This document shows positions 62,986 to 64,000 of a stretch of DNA of 64,000 nt, piece by piece. The stretch's first letter is position 1, and each line of letters begins with the position of its first letter. The notes below the pieces were generated by a model, which was not told where the DNA came from, made no database searches, and saw only the letters and a program-made list of their open reading frames with translations. Source of the stretch: Rosellinia necatrix (Eukaryota > Ascomycota > Sordariomycetes > Xylariales > Xylariaceae); assembly GCA_021209875.1 (NCBI GenBank), contig JAGYVD010000010.1:3100001-3164000 (forward strand), written 5' to 3'. The translations under genes were made by a program, and so were the position numbers.

Positions 62986-64000
62986 TGCCTAAGGTACTTG
63001 GTAAGTGGATACAACCTATAACTAAGTACCTACCTGAGTAGTGTAGAATAACCTGTCGCGGCTACCTAGGAAAAACGTGCCCAACGAGCCAATGAGAAAC
63101 GTGTGGGGCAAGCGTGCCGATTGGCTACACGTCAACCCGTCGCGCACCCAGTCCGCCCGCCGCGTGCTTCTTCCTCTTCTCCGCCTCCACTCGCCTCCTC
63201 CTCTCCCCTCTCCACACTTCCGCCTGCGTTTTCCCAGTTTGGAAATCTCTGGGACACGACGCACGAAAAGAAAAGAAGCAAAGTGAAAAAAGCCAAGAAA
63301 TATAAAGGAAACGAAAAGGAAGAAAGACACAGCATGAAAACGAAGCAAAAAAAAAAAAAGAGGATGCACTGGGCACCTCCGATCTCTTTGCGGCTTGGCG
63401 CCCAGCCTAAACCAAGATCTAAAATCATTACCGTACATACACTACACTACTTGTACATAACTACATGGTTATACGTACACTACTTCGTAGTGCACCACAT
63501 CCCATAGTTGGGTACCGATAAGAGCTAAGCCTATCTCAACGGCGCGTGCCAATTGACCAATGGGAGCCCGAGACGGCCGCCCTTCTTCGCCTCGAAGCGC
63601 TTGTCCATGGGTGGATCACGCGCTGCCGTGGAGCCCGGCGCTTGCTTGTGCCGCCATGCCCTCTTTTTCTCACTATTTTCTTTTATCGTATTTGGGTTGT
63701 GGAATGAAGGGGCGTACGGTGCACTTGGCGATCGGCCAGGTTAGTGGTGCAAGGGAGAAGACAGACGAACGAGAAATGAATTGAGCCTCGTGGTATGACC
63801 ACGTGAAATATGCCGTGTCGGAGATTGATGGGGTGAGTGGCGGCGCAAAAAACAAAACCAAAAAGGGACTCACGTACCTAGTAACTAACTATTTGTGTAG
63901 ATTATACCAACCCCGAAAAAAAAAACCCCCCTAACAATACTGCTCATTCTCCTCTCACTGCCTGAGCATGTTTCATGCTCCCATTGCCACACACACGTCG

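Larger units (their letters stand above)
60963..64000. other. Gene-free tail with simple repeats and CCAAT boxes
   Basis: Open frames up to 225 codons (61,556-62,233) exist on both strands, but none has a recognisable motif or exon structure; GC-rich DNA with few stops explains them. CCAAT motifs lie near 63,089 and 63,558. The last kilobase may be the promoter or leader of a gene beyond the window. Confidence 0.5.

Noticed and set aside
63022..63438. 138-codon minus-strand ORF with a Phe-rich hydrophobic stretch
   Set aside because: Antisense of an A-rich and CT-rich leader-like region; hydrophobicity comes from the poly-A/T tract.

Overview
The window looks like nuclear DNA of a filamentous ascomycete (Pezizomycotina). 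Protein genes have short introns of about 50-140 bp with GT..AG ends and CTAAC/CTAAT-type branch sites. The gene families are typical of such fungi: a C2H2 protein with fungus-specific motifs, a DyP peroxidase and a VPS9-ankyrin protein. Nearly 60% of the window is extremely AT-rich DNA in which surviving cytosines sit mainly in GCT/AGCT and rarely in CpA, the signature of repeat-induced point mutation (RIP). No species can be named from the sequence alone. No tRNA, rRNA or CRISPR array was seen.

Layout. (1) 1-38,100 is RIP-degraded repeat DNA without an intact gene. Three LTR retrotransposon corpses can be delimited by LTR pairs: an outer element at 7,798-21,919, a second element nested in it in apparent opposite orientation at 12,416-19,851, and a third at 25,887-33,759. 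Solo LTRs, a direct repeat at 34,913-35,840 and microsatellites fill the rest. (2) 38,289-40,146 is an intact four-exon C2H2 zinc-finger gene on a 2-kb island between AT-rich blocks. (3) 40,195-45,300 is a second AT-rich block containing GC-richer solo LTRs. (4) 45,300-64,000 has normal composition. It carries a seven-exon DyP-type peroxidase (47,307-49,181), a two-exon alpha/beta hydrolase (49,670-50,508), a gene-poor stretch with a solo LTR and weak minus-strand exon candidates (50,509-55,098), a methyltransferase with an apparent frameshift (55,099-55,834), a large VPS9/ankyrin/PX-like Rab-GEF gene (56,902-60,962) and a 3-kb gene-free tail.

The most informative signal is in the repeats. 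In each LTR pair the outer half of each LTR is spared and the inner half is mutated, so the two copies are damaged reciprocally. RIP therefore seems to fade toward the edges of a whole element, regardless of sequence. Solo LTRs of 150-310 bp inside AT-rich DNA largely escaped. On the gene side, the VPS9 gene hides a 57-bp stop-free in-frame intron, and two conserved genes are each broken only at a poly-G run, which points to consensus errors. I found no convincing undescribed multi-gene system. The DyP, hydrolase and methyltransferase genes lie near each other, but nothing in the sequence proves a shared pathway.
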